NCBI GenBank assembly: GCA_028691155.1
Contig: JAQUZV010000027.1
Coordinates: 1 to 14,368, forward strand
Direction of reading: 5' to 3'
DNA: 14,368 bases
Origin: Victivallales bacterium
GTDB lineage: Bacteria > Verrucomicrobiota > Lentisphaeria > Victivallales > SZUA-371
The notes under the pieces are model-generated. The model was given only the letters and a program-made list of their open reading frames with translations, was not told the DNA's origin and searched no databases. Positions 14,015-14,368 of the stretch are shown piece by piece (within the stretch, counting starts at the first letter, position 1; each line of letters opens with the position of its first letter). Position numbers and translations under genes: made by a program.

Positions 14015-14368
14015 ATGAGATTGCAATTGGACCGTCCGCTGCTGTTCTTCGACCTGGAAACAACCGGAATCAACCTGCTTCAGGATCGGATTGTGGAGCT
14101 TTCGACGGTAAAAATATTTCCCGACGGCCACCGCGAGGTCAAGACCCGCCGCCTCAATCCCGGGATGCATATTCCCGAGGAATCGTCCGCCGTCCACGGC
14201 ATTTACGATCGGGACGTGGCGGAGGAACCCGCGTTCAACGAGATCGCGCCCTGCCTGTCGGCCTACTTTTCCGACTGTGACCTGGGCGGATACAACATCT
14301 GCAAATTCGATATTCCGATGTTGACCAATGAATTCAAACGGGCCGGAATTACGTTTTCCACCGAAGGG
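14015..14368 (+). CDS. DnaQ-like 3'-5' exonuclease, N-terminal part
   Basis: The gene starts at ATG 14015 and runs off the right edge; 118 codons are visible. The DEDD exonuclease motifs are clear: ExoI FFDLETTG (D13, E15) and ExoII in GGYNICKFDIPML (about 94-106, with the conserved N and D). The stretch NPGMHIPEESSAVHGI between them is typical of DnaQ/PolC-epsilon-like exonucleases, which remove nucleotides from DNA 3' ends in proofreading or repair. ExoIII lies outside the window, as would any extra domain such as a BRCT or helicase part. GGAG (14001-14004) lies ten bases upstream. The 189-base region shared with the divergent peroxiredoxin gene is AT-rich and should hold both promoters, but I found no convincing pair. 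Confidence 0.85.
   Translation, partial: MRLQLDRPLLFFDLETTGINLLQDRIVELSTVKIFPDGHREVKTRRLNPGMHIPEESSAVHGIYDRDVAEEPAFNEIAPCLSAYFSDCDLGGYNICKFDIPMLTNEFKRAGITFSTEG

Noticed and set aside
1..14368. CRISPR arrays, tRNA or rRNA genes, insertion sequences, defence or phage genes
   Set aside because: I looked for regular repeats with spacers, cloverleaf sequences, transposase motifs and terminal repeats and saw none.

Overview
The window looks like ordinary chromosomal housekeeping and envelope DNA from a GC-rich, Gram-negative-type bacterium. Evidence for an outer membrane is a periplasmic SurA/PpiC-type chaperone, an ArnT/PMT-family membrane glycosyltransferase and a heptose-nucleotidyltransferase (RfaE2-like) domain. 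The mix of families and the fused gene recall the PVC group, perhaps Lentisphaerota. That placement is my inference from style and gene content; no rRNA or marker gene here proves it. I see no rRNA, tRNA, CRISPR array, transposase or phage gene.

Layout. Bases 1-4074 read on the minus strand. In transcription order they are a membrane protein with a degenerate spermidine-synthase-like core (4074-2074), a SurA/PpiC peptidyl-prolyl isomerase (1956-880) with a good terminator behind it (822-846), an unknown membrane protein (730-176), and the start of rsmG (175 to the left edge). A divergent intergenic region at 4075-4239 carries an 8-bp inverted repeat that could hold overlapping back-to-back promoters. 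Bases 4240-8404 read on the plus strand: a YejB/DppB-type ABC permease with a large periplasmic insertion, a metallo-beta-lactamase-fold hydrolase, a DUF1015 protein and a YdcF protein. A hairpin at 8487-8516 separates this run from an ArnT-like glycosyltransferase (8581-10323). Next come a 12-bp hairpin, a clear promoter and a stand-alone receiver protein (10525-10920), then an AT-rich predicted lipoprotein (11057-11683). Bases 11684-12203 have no recognisable gene, only a 38-codon candidate with a good ribosome-binding site and a possible protein relic.

The right end holds a minus-strand gene fusing a dCMP-deaminase domain to an RfaE2-type cytidylyltransferase-fold domain (13226-12204), a Bcp/PrxQ peroxiredoxin (13825-13361), and the divergent start of a DnaQ-like exonuclease (14015 to the right edge).

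How the genes work together. SurA/PpiC, the ArnT-like enzyme, the heptose domain, the lipoprotein and the permease all point to envelope assembly or transport, but they do not form one clear pathway. The most unusual items are the deaminase-RfaE2 fusion, the membrane protein whose aminopropyltransferase-like core seems to lack the cofactor-binding half, and the permease with an inserted periplasmic domain and no partner subunits nearby. I did not find a convincing new multi-gene system.
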